This document shows, one piece after another, positions 8,388 through 18,081 of a stretch of 64,000 nt of DNA. The stretch comes from Aneurinibacillus sp. Ricciae_BoGa-3 (GTDB lineage Bacteria > Bacillota > Bacilli > Aneurinibacillales > Aneurinibacillaceae), in assembly GCF_028421645.1 (NCBI RefSeq), contig NZ_CP116887.1, forward strand, positions 355,001 to 419,000, given 5' to 3'. Positions within the stretch are counted from its first letter, which is position 1, and the number at the start of each line of letters is the position of its first letter. A program made the translations under genes and the position numbers. The notes beneath the pieces were generated by a model. That model saw only the letters and a list, made by a program, of their open reading frames with translations. It did no database searches and had not been told where the DNA came from.

Positions 8388-9212
8388 ATGAAGGTGGAGG
8401 ATTTTACCGGTAATTTTATTGGCTATATTACGGATGCGGCTGATATTTTAATTGTTTCCTATCTCATTTATAAAGTTATTATGCTGTTGCGCGGTACAAG
8501 AGCCCTCCAACTGCTTAAAGGCATTATGGTTATTGTGGTCCTGATGGTGGCTAGTTCATATCTACAGCTTCAAACGCTGCACTGGTTAATGAACCAAGCT
8601 CTTACATACGGGGTTGTAGCCATATTAATTATTTTTCAGCCTGAGCTGAGGCGTGGGCTGGAACAGCTTGGACGTGGCAGCCTGTTCTCACGCAGTTTAA
8701 AGCCGGACGAGGAGATTGTCATCAATTTTGTTGAAAGCACAGCCAAAGCTGTATTTTACATGGCTAAACGAAGAATTGGCGCTCTCATCGTTATTGAGCA
8801 GGAGACGGGACTTAGCGATTATATTGAAACAGGTATTTCAATAGAGGCAAAAACCAGTTCTGAACTGCTGATTAACATATTTATCCCTAATACGCCCCTG
8901 CATGATGGTGCGGTCATTATGCGGAAGGATCGCGTAATGGCTGCTGGATGCTATCTTCCTCTTTCCGAAAATCCAACGATTTCTAAAGAGTTGGGCACTC
9001 GCCATCGTGCAGCGATTGGTTTGTCTGAAGTGTCAGACGCCATCACGCTTGTCGTCTCGGAAGAAACAGGCCAGGTTTCCATTGCGATGAATGGGGAAAT
9101 TATCCGGAATTTGAGCAAGGAGAATTTAAGCTCCTTCCTTCAAGAAAAATTGGTATCTAAGGGAAAGCCGGGTTCCGCACTCTGGCAGCGGAGAGTGAAA
9201 AACAATGGATAG
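8388..9212 (+). CDS. cdaA: Diadenylate cyclase CdaA (c-di-AMP synthase)
   Basis: Condenses two ATP into the second messenger c-di-AMP at the membrane. Three membrane segments lie in the first 90 or so residues. The cytoplasmic DAC domain follows, with the catalytic motifs LHDGAVIM (DGA) and GTRHRAA (RHR). I chose the ATG at 8388 because it has TAAGGAGGG seven bases upstream and gives 274 residues, the family length; the open frame extends upstream to 8346 without support. The end overlaps cdaR by 8 bases, and glmM follows. This cdaA-cdaR-glmM order is conserved in Firmicutes, where both partners tune cyclase activity. Confidence 0.95.
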   Translation: MKVEDFTGNFIGYITDAADILIVSYLIYKVIMLLRGTRALQLLKGIMVIVVLMVASSYLQLQTLHWLMNQALTYGVVAILIIFQPELRRGLEQLGRGSLFSRSLKPDEEIVINFVESTAKAVFYMAKRRIGALIVIEQETGLSDYIETGISIEAKTSSELLINIFIPNTPLHDGAVIMRKDRVMAAGCYLPLSENPTISKELGTRHRAAIGLSEVSDAITLVVSEETGQVSIAMNGEIIRNLSKENLSSFLQEKLVSKGKPGSALWQRRVKNNG

Positions 9213-10502
9213 ATGGCTGAACAACAACACCGTAGTGAAAATACTGTCTGTCATCATTGCCATTATGCTGTGGATGGTCGTGAACAACGATCGGCCTCAG
9301 ACGTCGCTGCCGGGAGTCAGTGGCAGTTCTTCCCACCTGGTAACGCAAACAACCGATATGGAGCTGTCTGTACGCTATGATGAGAAGAAATATGTAGTGA
9401 AGGCCCCCGCAAAAGTACAGGTTGAGATAAAGGGAAGCCCTGAACAATTGGCACTTTTTTCCATTATGTCAGGTAAGTCCGATGTGTATATCGACCTGCA
9501 CAATTACGGTACGGGTTCGTATACTGTTCCCGTTCAACCGGAAGGATTCCCCGCCGGGCTCCAGGTGGCAATTACCCCGGCCACTGTTCCCGTCACAGTT
9601 GAAGCGATTGCCAATGTGACCAAGAACGTCAGGGTATCTGTAGTTGGCAAAGCCCAAAACGGCCTCATCGTTGGACAGCCTTCCATCTATCCGCAGCAAG
9701 TAACGGTGCAGGTAGCGGAAAGCCGAGTTAGCGATGTAGGATTTGTACAAGCTGTGGTGAGCGTAGAAGATGCATCAACCGATATTGCGACACATGCGAC
9801 TTTGCGTGTATTGGATAAGCATGGACAGCCAATTGAGGCAAAGGTCTATCCGGAGAGGGTGGATGTAAAAATTCCGCTCACTACGTCCTATAAATCAGTT
9901 CCCGTGAAAGTTGCTACCAAGGGAAACCCTCCGGCCGGTTATGCCATACAATCGATTAATGTTATTCCTGCCCAAATAAAGGTATACGGGTCTCCGGATA
10001 CACTTAACCAGATGGATTCCTATTCAACGGCGCCAATCGATGTGAGCGGGTTGACTGGCAGCCAAACCCTCCAGGTAAGCCTGCCTCCGGATAGGAGCGT
10101 CACAAAGATTGACCCGAAGGTAGTGGAAGTGACGGTTGAAGTAGCACCTCCACCAACGGGTGTGAAAAATGAAGGTTCACCGGCTGCTAACGCGCCTCCA
10201 TCTCCGACCTTAAAAAAAGCAGTTTTGACGTGCCCGTCCAGATCATCGGGGCTGCCAGTAATGTGGATGTACAAATTGTGCAGCCAGATTCCGGCAAGGT
10301 GACGATCGAGGTAGAAGGAACAGACCAGCAACTCGCCCAGCTGCAAAGCGCAGATATGCAGGCAATAGTAGATGCAAGCCAGCTGGGGCCTGGTGAATAT
10401 ACGGAAAATGTTAAGGTAAGTGTGCCGCCTGAAGTAAGAGTCGTAAACGCATCAAATCTTAAAGCGGTGATTCGGATTAAAGACCAGGTGGCTTCGCGCT
10501 AA
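9205..10502 (+). CDS. cdaR: YbbR-domain regulator of CdaA (CdaR), interrupted by an apparent -1 frameshift
   Basis: Membrane-anchored extracellular regulator of the c-di-AMP cyclase CdaA. An N-terminal membrane helix (VKILSVIIAIMLWMVV) is followed by several YbbR beta domains. The first frame runs 9205-10302 and the homologous sequence continues in the -1 frame to 10502 (PVQIIGAASNVDVQIV onward). The switch occurs at a run of seven A at 10212-10218, read as ttA-AAA-AAA. This is a classic -1 slippery heptamer and also a site prone to polymerase slippage or sequencing error. With one more A the product would be about 433 residues. It overlaps cdaA by 8 bases, so the two are probably co-translated. 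Without frame recovery the protein loses its last YbbR domain. Confidence 0.85.
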
Positions 10503-10526
10503 TTTCTGAGAGGAGAGTTTAACTTT

Positions 10527-11876
10527 ATGGGTAAGTATTTTGGAACAGATGGAGTAAGAGGGGTTGCCAATACGGAGCTAACTCCTGAATTAGCCTTTAA
10601 ACTTGGCCGCTGTGGCGGCTATGTTGTCACAAAAAACAGCATAAATGAACGTCCAAAGGTAGTTGTAGGCCGAGATACACGGATTTCAGGCCAGATGCTT
10701 GAGCGATCACTAATCTCCGGGCTTCAGTCGATAGGTGCTGAAGTTATCCGTCTTGGCGTTATATCCACACCCGGGGTTGCTTATTTAACCCGCGTACTGG
10801 ATGCGGATGCTGGCGTAATGATCTCAGCCTCTCACAATCCGGTGGAAGATAACGGAATTAAATTCTTTGGCGGAGACGGTTTTAAACTGCTCGACGAAAA
10901 AGAACTTGAAATAGAGAGGTTAATTGACGCACAAGCAGATGAACTTCCACGCCCGGTTGGCGGGAGCATCGGATCGGCGCTGAACTACAAGGAAGGCGCT
11001 CAGAAATATATGCAGTTCCTAAAAACAACTGTCAGCAACCGGTTCGATAAGCTTAAAATTGTAGTAGACTGTGCAAACGGTGCTGCCTCTTCGCTTGCGG
11101 CGCCGTTGTTTGCGGATATGGAAGCGGATGTTATCACACTTGCCTGCAATCCGGATGGGCTAAACATTAACCGGGAATGCGGTTCCACCCACCCGGAAAA
11201 CCTGCAAAAGGCCGTTGTGCAGCATGGTGCGAATGTGGGTCTTGCCTTTGACGGCGATGCGGATCGGATGATTGCCGTAGACGAGAAAGGCAACATTGTA
11301 GATGGTGATTTCGTTATGGCCATTTGTGCCAAAGCGTGGAAGAAAGCCGGCAGACTGAAAAAGGATACCGTTGTTTCCACTGTGATGAGCAATATCGGTT
11401 TCTACCGTGCAATGGAGGATGCCGGCATCGAAACCAGGCAGACGGCTGTTGGTGACCGGTATGTAATGGAAGAAATGACCCGTGGCGGTTATAATATTGG
11501 CGGTGAGCAGTCCGGTCACATTATTTTCCTCGACTACAACACGACAGGTGATGGGCTGCTGACAGGTCTGCAGCTGCTGGATGTGCTTGCGGCGGATGGC
11601 AGGCCGCTGTCGGAATTAGCTTCTGCAACAATGCGCCAGTTTCCGCAAATTCTTGTTAACGTACGGGTAGCGGATAAATCGAAACTAGAGGGTAACACAG
11701 GGGTGCTAGCAGCTATTCAAGAAATTGAAGAAAAGCTTGGCCGGGATGGGCGTGTACTAGTGCGCCCCTCAGGCACAGAACCCATTGTGCGGGTAATGGC
11801 AGAAGGCCCTGATGAGGAGCAATTAAAGGTATATGTGGAGCAGATTGCGGACGTGGTTCGCAGAGAGCTTGTGTAA
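10527..11876 (+). CDS. glmM: Phosphoglucosamine mutase
   Basis: Interconverts glucosamine-6-phosphate and glucosamine-1-phosphate on the route to UDP-GlcNAc and peptidoglycan. The 449-residue protein has the phospho-serine loop [12 protein letters not shown] with the catalytic Ser at about 102, the magnesium loop FDGDADR, the sugar-binding GGEQSGHI and the phosphate-binding [12 protein letters not shown] near the C terminus. The start ATG follows GAGAGGAGAG. It lies 24 bases after cdaR. Its family is also known to bind and inhibit CdaA, which fits the gene order. Confidence 0.97.
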   Translation: MGKYFGTDGVRGVANTELTPELAFKLGRCGGYVVTKNSINERPKVVVGRDTRISGQMLERSLISGLQSIGAEVIRLGVISTPGVAYLTRVLDADAGVMISASHNPVEDNGIKFFGGDGFKLLDEKELEIERLIDAQADELPRPVGGSIGSALNYKEGAQKYMQFLKTTVSNRFDKLKIVVDCANGAASSLAAPLFADMEADVITLACNPDGLNINRECGSTHPENLQKAVVQHGANVGLAFDGDADRMIAVDEKGNIVDGDFVMAICAKAWKKAGRLKKDTVVSTVMSNIGFYRAMEDAGIETRQTAVGDRYVMEEMTRGGYNIGGEQSGHIIFLDYNTTGDGLLTGLQLLDVLAADGRPLSELASATMRQFPQILVNVRVADKSKLEGNTGVLAAIQEIEEKLGRDGRVLVRPSGTEPIVRVMAEGPDEEQLKVYVEQIADVVRRELV

Positions 11877-11976
11877 ATTTTTACACAAGCACTAAAAAAA
11901 GTGCCTATAGAGCATCACTCATATTTGAAAACAAACTCCCTTGGAATAATACCGACAAGGGAGTTTTGGTTTTTTA
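11868..11976 (+). terminator. terminator region after glmM
   Basis: A perfect hairpin CTTGTGTAA / TTACACAAG overlaps the glmM stop (11868-11889). A second hairpin with a long stem, CTCCCTTGG / AAGGGAG followed by TTTTGGTTTTTT (about 11934-11976), is a good intrinsic terminator. It separates glmM from the mannitol genes. Confidence 0.8.
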
Positions 11977-12042
11977 AAAGAAATGAGTAAAAAAGGGTAG
12001 TATAACATTTGGATATATTTGATGGCTACTTGGTAATGATAG

Positions 12043-12103
12043 AGATGGAAGCGTGTTTTTTTTTGAGATACAATAGTTTTGTCTTTCTTGTCGCGACAAA
12101 GTT
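12043..12103 (+). promoter_or_regulatory. mtlA upstream control region: cre-like site and palindrome
   Basis: A degenerate catabolite-responsive (CcpA) element, ATGGAAGCGTGTTTTT, lies at 12044-12059. A perfect palindrome TTGTCGCGACAA lies at 12088-12099, inside a larger TTTGTC...GACAAA inverted repeat (about 12079-12100). The palindrome is a candidate operator for MtlR, encoded downstream. Both roles are inference from position and shape. Confidence 0.4.
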
Positions 12104-12183
12104 AGCTTTCTTATTTATTGAATACGTTTACTTTGTACCTTAACATTAATTAAGGATAGAAAATAACGAAGGGGGACTACTAT

Positions 12184-14112
12184 ATGGCTCAATCAAATAT
12201 AAAAGTAGCTGTACAGAAGTTTGGTAACTTCTTAAGTTCAATGGTGATGCCGAACATTTCGGCTTTTATAGCGTGGGGATTAATTACTGCACTATTTATT
12301 CCTACTGGTTTCTTGCCAAATGAAAGCCTTGCCAAAATGGTCGGCCCAATGATTACCTTCTTGCTGCCGCTCTTAATCGGCTATACCGGCGGTAAGCTCG
12401 TACACGATCAACGTGGGGCCGTTGTCGGGGCTATTGCAACAATGGGGGTCATTGTAGGTGCGAACATTCCCATGTTTCTTGGCGCCATGATTATGGGTCC
12501 GCTCGGCGGATATGTTATTAAGAAATTTGATCAACTTATTGAAGGAAGAGTCAAAGCTGGTTTTGAAATGCTGGTTAATAATTTCTCTGCAGGGATTCTT
12601 GGCGGACTATTGTCTATCCTTTCCTTTGTAGCGATTGGCCCAGCTGTTGACGTTTTTACAGGCTGGCTTGTAAATGGTGTTGATTGGCTGGTTGGAACAG
12701 GACTGCTTCCTTTGACAAGTATCATAATCGAACCTGCTAAAGTGTTGTTTTTAAATAATGCGATAAACCATGGTGTGCTTTCACCAATCGGTGTAGAACA
12801 AGTTAAACAGTCAGGTAAATCGGTTCTGTTTCTTCTTGAAGCAAATCCTGGACCTGGTATCGGTGTATTGCTTGCTTACTGTATTTTTGGTAAAGGCTCA
12901 GCCAAGAGATCGGCACCAGGTGCTGCCATCATCCAATTCTTTGGCGGTATTCATGAAATTTACTTTCCTTATATCCTGATGCGTCCTATGCTATTTTTTG
13001 CGGTAATCCTAGCCGGGATCAGCGGAGTATTCACACTGGTTCTTCTAGGCGGCGGTTTATTCGCACCTGCATCTCCTGGCAGTATTCTTGCGGTTGCTGC
13101 GGTGACTCCACATCATGCAAGTTCCTATATTGCTAACTTTGCTGGAGTGCTGGTAGCTGGAATTGTATCCTTTGTACTTTCATCAATCATTTTAAAAACA
13201 AGCAAGCAAACAGATGAAAACATTGAAGATGCAGCAAGGAAGATGCAAGAAATGAAAGGGAAGAAAAGTTCTGTGGCAGGCGTATTTGCTTCCAATCCAG
13301 GTGTGATGCCTAAAAATGTCAACAAAATTGTTTTTGCTTGTGACGCTGGCATGGGTTCGAGTGCAATGGGTGCGTCCCTTCTTCGCAAAAAGGTCAAGGA
13401 AGCAGGCTTGAATATTTCAGTCACCAATACAGCGATTAGTAACCTTCCTTCTGATGCCCAGATTGTTGTTACACAGGAAGAGTTAACACCAAGGGCTCAG
13501 AACAAAGTGCCGAATGCTTATCATGTTTCGGTTGATAACTTCTTATCAAGCCCTGAATACGACAAATTAATCGATCAGCTTAAAAATCACGGAAATGATG
13601 AGCTTCACGAAATCGTTCAGGAGGCTCAAGCCAGTGTACCCGGTGTTAACGATGATGTAGGCGTTGATGCTGGTGTAGCTGACAACGATTTGCTTCGTGA
13701 AGAGAATGTATTTTTAAACCAATCGTTCGCCAATAAGGAAGATGCGATTCGCTTCGCTGGCAGAGCTCTGGTAAATGCGGGATACGTTAAAGAAAGCTAT
13801 ATCGAGGCGATGATTGCGCGGGACAAATTGACATCCACTTATATGGGAAATGATGTTGCAATTCCTCATGGTACAGAAGAAGCGAAGAAGGATGTACTTA
13901 AGTCTGGGTTTACCGTTTTACAAGTACCAGATGGAGTCGACTTCGATGGTCAAAAAGTACGTTTGATTTTCGGCATTGCCGGCAAAGATGGCACCCATCT
14001 TGAGATATTGTCTGGCATAGCGGTAACATGCTCGGATATGGACAACATTGAAAAGATGGTTGCTGCTAAATCAGCTAAAGAATTAATGGATATTATCAAT
14101 GATAAAAAATAA
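12184..14112 (+). CDS. mtlA: Mannitol PTS transporter EIICBA
   Basis: Imports mannitol and phosphorylates it to mannitol-1-phosphate using phosphoenolpyruvate via HPr. The 642-residue protein carries three fused domains. The membrane IIC domain is about 1-340 with the GGIHEIYFPY motif. The IIB domain has its phospho-cysteine in FACDAGMGSS at Cys386. The IIA domain covers about 500-642 with its phospho-histidine in VAIPHGTEEA at His562. The start ATG follows AAGGGGG. Next come mtlR and mtlD. The gene set is placed between glmM and glmS, and the product route (fructose-6-phosphate) meets the GlmS substrate. Confidence 0.96.
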   Translation: MAQSNIKVAVQKFGNFLSSMVMPNISAFIAWGLITALFIPTGFLPNESLAKMVGPMITFLLPLLIGYTGGKLVHDQRGAVVGAIATMGVIVGANIPMFLGAMIMGPLGGYVIKKFDQLIEGRVKAGFEMLVNNFSAGILGGLLSILSFVAIGPAVDVFTGWLVNGVDWLVGTGLLPLTSIIIEPAKVLFLNNAINHGVLSPIGVEQVKQSGKSVLFLLEANPGPGIGVLLAYCIFGKGSAKRSAPGAAIIQFFGGIHEIYFPYILMRPMLFFAVILAGISGVFTLVLLGGGLFAPASPGSILAVAAVTPHHASSYIANFAGVLVAGIVSFVLSSIILKTSKQTDENIEDAARKMQEMKGKKSSVAGVFASNPGVMPKNVNKIVFACDAGMGSSAMGASLLRKKVKEAGLNISVTNTAISNLPSDAQIVVTQEELTPRAQNKVPNAYHVSVDNFLSSPEYDKLIDQLKNHGNDELHEIVQEAQASVPGVNDDVGVDAGVADNDLLREENVFLNQSFANKEDAIRFAGRALVNAGYVKESYIEAMIARDKLTSTYMGNDVAIPHGTEEAKKDVLKSGFTVLQVPDGVDFDGQKVRLIFGIAGKDGTHLEILSGIAVTCSDMDNIEKMVAAKSAKELMDIINDKK

Positions 14113-14124
14113 ATAATTTAAAAT

Positions 14125-14172
14125 TAGTGAATAGATTAGCGTGCCTCATGCTTTTCTATTCACTATTTTCTT
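14125..14172 (+). terminator. terminator or attenuator between mtlA and mtlR
   Basis: TAGTGAATAGA pairs perfectly with TCTATTCACTA and is followed by TTTTCTT. It may reduce readthrough from mtlA into mtlR. Confidence 0.75.
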
Positions 14173-14293
14173 GGTAGATAAGAAAGTATAACTTTCTTAC
14201 CTACATAAGCGCCACTAAGGCTATCGCATGCGCCTTCGGTTTGGCGCTAGCCAAGTTTTCTTTAGGTTAATTGACCAGAAATGAGTTGGTAGC

Positions 14294-16375
14294 ATGTTTA
14301 TAACCTCAAGGGAAAAAGCAATTATTGAATTAATTATCAAAACATCTGGAAAACACACGGCTTTGTCCATTGCCACCTTTTTAAATGTCAGTGTTCGAAC
14401 GATCCACCGTGATTTAAAAACCGTGAAAAAAACTCTCCAGCAGTTTGACCTACGTTTAACCCGAAATACAGATGAAGGGCTTGTGATTGAGGGAAAGAAT
14501 GAACAAATATTTCGGCTGATCCAGTACTTAATGGGCAGCCAGCCAATCAATCAAACTTCTCAGGAAAGAAAGCTGTTGCTGCTTTTAGCGTTGCTTGAAG
14601 AAGAGCAATACAAAATCCAGGCTTTAGCGATTCATCTCGGTGTAAGCATTACAACACTAACCACGTACTTGGATGAATTGAGTGAATGGCTAAATAATTT
14701 TAATGTAGAGCTTACAAGAAAAAGAGGAGTAGGAGTTAAGCTGGACGCGGCGGAAGCAAACAAACGAAAAGCGTTGGCAAGTTATTTCTTGCTTTATTTT
14801 AATGAAGAACTGATTGAAAGCTTATTTTTGTTAGAAAAAGGAAAATGCTCTGATGCAAGGATCTTGCACTATTTTCTTCCCGACTATCTTCTTGCGATTG
14901 ACCGTCTGGTAAATAATACGATAAATAGCGGTCAGTCCCGCCTTGCAGATAGCGACTACATCGGGCTGATTGTACATCTTTGTATTACGATGCAGAGGAC
15001 AAAAGCCCAATTTCTTTTGGAAGAAGATCCAGGCAATACGAACGAACTTAGGGATGAACATGGCCTTATCATGAAAATATGTAAAGAGCTTGAATCAACA
15101 TTTTCCATAACGTTCACCGGCCACGACATTAGCTATCTGTCGGTGATACTTAAAGGCTCGAAGCTTCAAGCGGCGGATGCTGTGCCATACGACAGTGTCG
15201 TGCTCGGTCAGATGATAAAGAACTTGATCCAACATGTTTCTTCTCAGCTACATATTGATTTAACTAAGGATTTTTCGTTGTTTCAGGGTCTCCTTGCCCA
15301 TATGGAACCTTCACTTTTCCGGATCAAACAAAAAATGGGCCTGTTTAACCCGTTAACAGAGGATATAAAACGGAAGTATCCCATTCTATTTATGGCTGTA
15401 AGGAACAGTGTTGAAAAAGAATTTAAAGAGATTGATTATTTTCCCGATGATGAGATAGCCTTCATTGTCCTTCATTTCGGCTCAGCGTTAGTCATGCGGG
15501 AAGAGGAATTGGCGATGAAAGCCCTTGTGGTCTGCCCAACAGGTATAGGCACTTCGAAAATGTTGGCCAGCCGAATTAAAAAAGAATTCTTGGAGATTGA
15601 ATCAGTTGAAATTAAATCCATCAAAGAAATTCAGCAGCAGGGAAATTTAAATCGCTATGATATCATTATCTCCACTGTTCGGCTCCCATTGATTGCCATC
15701 GATTATATCTTGGTCACCCCATTGTTGAGTGAGGAAGATATTGCAACAATCCGGCGATTTTTAAAGAAAAACATTGAAAATCTAACGAAAAATAAGCATT
15801 ATAAAAAATCAGTACACAAACAAGTACCGCCATCCGATAGAGGCATATCGGAAGTGTTGCAGGAGCTTAAGGATGTACAACAAAGCATCCAGGCTATTCT
15901 GGATAACTTTCGTGTGTATCGGATGCCTCCTGCGAAACAACACGAACTGGTGATTGAAGACATGGTAAGAATGGCGGAGCAGGAAAAGCTTTTATCAGAT
16001 GCCGACGACGTGATTGAAGCGTTAAAGGACAGGGAAAGAAAAGGCGGGCTGGGAATTCCCCATACGGGGATGGGCCTTTTCCATTGCCGGCATAACAAGG
16101 TTCACGAGCTCATTTTCCAAGTTTCCCATTTGGATAAGCCCTGCCTGATAAAAGGCATGGATGGTAAACTTATGTACATGAGAAGCCTGCTATTAATGCT
16201 CGCGCCTGAGGAATTAAGTGCAAGAGAGCAGGAAATAGTAAGCTTGATAAGTACAAGTTTAATTGAGACTAATGAAGCAAAGATGATCTATTCCTCATCG
16301 AATGAGGGCATGATTCGCACAAGATTAGAAGAAATCTTCTTAGACTATCTCCACACTAACTTAATAAAGGACTGA
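14294..16375 (+). CDS. mtlR: Mannitol operon transcriptional activator MtlR (PRD regulator)
   Basis: DNA-binding activator controlled by PTS phosphorylation. Domains in order: two N-terminal helix-turn-helix regions (SIATFLNVSVRTIHRDLK near 25-45, and LAIHLGVSITTLTTYL near 110-130), two PRD domains with conserved histidines (IVHLCITMQR; FIVLHFGS), an EIIB-Gat-like domain with Cys in LVVCPTGIGTSKM, and a C-terminal EIIA-Mtl-like domain with GIPHTGMGLF. The 693-residue length is normal for MtlR. It ends five bases before mtlD. It probably binds the operator-like palindrome before mtlA. Confidence 0.94.
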   Translation: MFITSREKAIIELIIKTSGKHTALSIATFLNVSVRTIHRDLKTVKKTLQQFDLRLTRNTDEGLVIEGKNEQIFRLIQYLMGSQPINQTSQERKLLLLLALLEEEQYKIQALAIHLGVSITTLTTYLDELSEWLNNFNVELTRKRGVGVKLDAAEANKRKALASYFLLYFNEELIESLFLLEKGKCSDARILHYFLPDYLLAIDRLVNNTINSGQSRLADSDYIGLIVHLCITMQRTKAQFLLEEDPGNTNELRDEHGLIMKICKELESTFSITFTGHDISYLSVILKGSKLQAADAVPYDSVVLGQMIKNLIQHVSSQLHIDLTKDFSLFQGLLAHMEPSLFRIKQKMGLFNPLTEDIKRKYPILFMAVRNSVEKEFKEIDYFPDDEIAFIVLHFGSALVMREEELAMKALVVCPTGIGTSKMLASRIKKEFLEIESVEIKSIKEIQQQGNLNRYDIIISTVRLPLIAIDYILVTPLLSEEDIATIRRFLKKNIENLTKNKHYKKSVHKQVPPSDRGISEVLQELKDVQQSIQAILDNFRVYRMPPAKQHELVIEDMVRMAEQEKLLSDADDVIEALKDRERKGGLGIPHTGMGLFHCRHNKVHELIFQVSHLDKPCLIKGMDGKLMYMRSLLLMLAPEELSAREQEIVSLISTSLIETNEAKMIYSSSNEGMIRTRLEEIFLDYLHTNLIKD

Positions 16376-16380
16376 TACAA

Positions 16381-17523
16381 ATGAAACAAGCCGTACATTT
16401 TGGAGCAGGGAATATTGGAAGAGGTTTTATCGGAGCGCTTTTTTCACAATCGGGTTATCATGTAACCTTTGTGGATATCGCCGAGCAAATAATTAACCGA
16501 CTAAATGAGCAAAAGCAGTATCGAGTTAAGCTCGCTACAGACCAACATGAAGCAATGACTATAGAAAATGTTTCAGGCTTAAACAATATGACACAGGAAA
16601 ACGAAGTGGTTGACGCGATTAGGAATGCAACCTACCTTACAACCGCCATTGGTCCAAATATCCTTCCTCGCATTGCTCCATTGATTGCAAAAGGCCTGGC
16701 GGAAAGAGTTAAGACAAGCGAGGAAAAATTATATGTGATTGCCTGCGAAAATCAAATATCGGCTACCGAGTTATTAAAGGGGTATATTTTAGATAACTTA
16801 GATGAAGGAACAAAAGCGAATCTGGCTGGAAAAGTTTATTTCTTTAACTCGGCCGTTGACCGCATTGTTCCAATCCAAAACAATCAAGATTCCCTAGACG
16901 TTCTAGTTGAGCCTTATTATGAATGGGTTGTGGAGTCAAGGGAAAGCATTCCACCAATTGAAGGAATGAAGATTGTTTCAGATCTTGCACCTTTTATTGA
17001 AAGAAAGCTTTTTACAGTTAATACAGGCCATGCTGTCATTGCTTACCTTGGATATCTGGAGAACAAGCCGACCATTGACCAAACGTTAGCGGATGAAGAC
17101 ATCGTTAAGCAAGTCCAGGCAACACTTGCTGAAACCGGCGCTTACTTGATCAAGCAATATGGTTTGGATCCAGACGAGCACCAGCAATATATAAACAAAA
17201 TCATCAATCGCTTCAAAAATCCATACTTGAATGATGCTGTGACAAGAGTAGGCCGATCGCCTCTCCGCAAGCTTGGGCCGAATGACCGTCTTGTACGCCC
17301 GGCAACCGAAGCGGACAAAGCAGGTCTCCCCTATACGAATCTGGCTAAGGCAATGGCAGCGGCCTTGCTCTTTGATTACGAGAAAGACGAAGAAGCTGTA
17401 AAACTGCAGGCCATGATTAAGGAAAATGGCGTTCCTTTTGTACTTAAAGAAGTAAGCGGGCTTGATGAGGAAAGCGGGATTACCCAAAAAGTCCTGAGTC
17501 ATTACAGAGCGTTGAAGAAATAA
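16381..17523 (+). CDS. mtlD: Mannitol-1-phosphate 5-dehydrogenase
   Basis: Oxidises mannitol-1-phosphate to fructose-6-phosphate with NAD. The N-terminal nucleotide-binding motif HFGAGNIGRGFIG (residues about 6-18) and the catalytic region KLFTVNTGHAVIAYLGY are visible. At 380 residues it has the family length. It lies directly after mtlR and is followed by a large terminator. Confidence 0.96.
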   Translation: MKQAVHFGAGNIGRGFIGALFSQSGYHVTFVDIAEQIINRLNEQKQYRVKLATDQHEAMTIENVSGLNNMTQENEVVDAIRNATYLTTAIGPNILPRIAPLIAKGLAERVKTSEEKLYVIACENQISATELLKGYILDNLDEGTKANLAGKVYFFNSAVDRIVPIQNNQDSLDVLVEPYYEWVVESRESIPPIEGMKIVSDLAPFIERKLFTVNTGHAVIAYLGYLENKPTIDQTLADEDIVKQVQATLAETGAYLIKQYGLDPDEHQQYINKIINRFKNPYLNDAVTRVGRSPLRKLGPNDRLVRPATEADKAGLPYTNLAKAMAAALLFDYEKDEEAVKLQAMIKENGVPFVLKEVSGLDEESGITQKVLSHYRALKK

Positions 17524-17544
17524 TCTATTTTTCTCGCTTATCGC

Positions 17545-17600
17545 AAAAAGGGCTAATCTCAATCACCATAAAAATCATGGTTGAGACAGCCCTTTTTGAT
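17545..17600 (+). terminator. strong terminator after mtlD
   Basis: A long nearly perfect stem: AAAAAGGGCT and TCTCAATCACCAT on one arm match ATGGTTGAGA and AGCCCTTTTT on the other. It is T-rich at its end. Confidence 0.9.
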
Positions 17601-17740
17601 TTTCATGAAACCTTCTTGGATTTTTTGCATAACCTGTTGTAGACCGTATTGGTTTATGGTAAGGTATCTGTATTGATTGAAAGGGGATGATCGGTGGTAG
17701 TAGAATAAAGTAACTTACTGCAAGCTAAATTGTTGATTAA

Positions 17741-17905
17741 AGCGCCTGGACCATTGCTCACGGACGGACAAGAGAATGGTTGACGAGGAGGAGGTTTATC
17801 GAAACTTCGGCGGATACCTCCCGGCAGAGAACTGCTGCCGCAGGACTGTTCTACAAAACGTCAGGGTGACCTGCCGTACAAAGGAACAGTACAGTTCATC
17901 ATATA
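17741..17905 (+). ncRNA. glmS ribozyme-riboswitch
   Basis: The glucosamine-6-phosphate-dependent self-cleaving element in the glmS leader. The core is clear: AGCGCCTGGAC at the cleavage site (17741), GACGAGGAGGAGGTTTATCG, ACTTCGGCGGATACCTCCCGG, then CTGCCGCAGGA, GGGTGACCTGCCG and ACAAAGGAACAG, as in the Bacillus element. Cleavage is expected just before G17742. The 3' limit is approximate. Product accumulation would shut off glmS. Confidence 0.93.
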
Positions 17906-18081
17906 GATGGCTATATTTATTTGTCGTTGCCAGAAATGAATAAACGGCATCAGCAGGAGATACAACTATACAAACTGGAGGGACAGGGAGAGAATTCTGG
18001 ACCCTCATTTTCTGGTTGCCTGTTTTTCGAGGTGTAACAGAACATCCCCCTGTCTTTATTTTGAAAGGGGTCCAAACGTTT

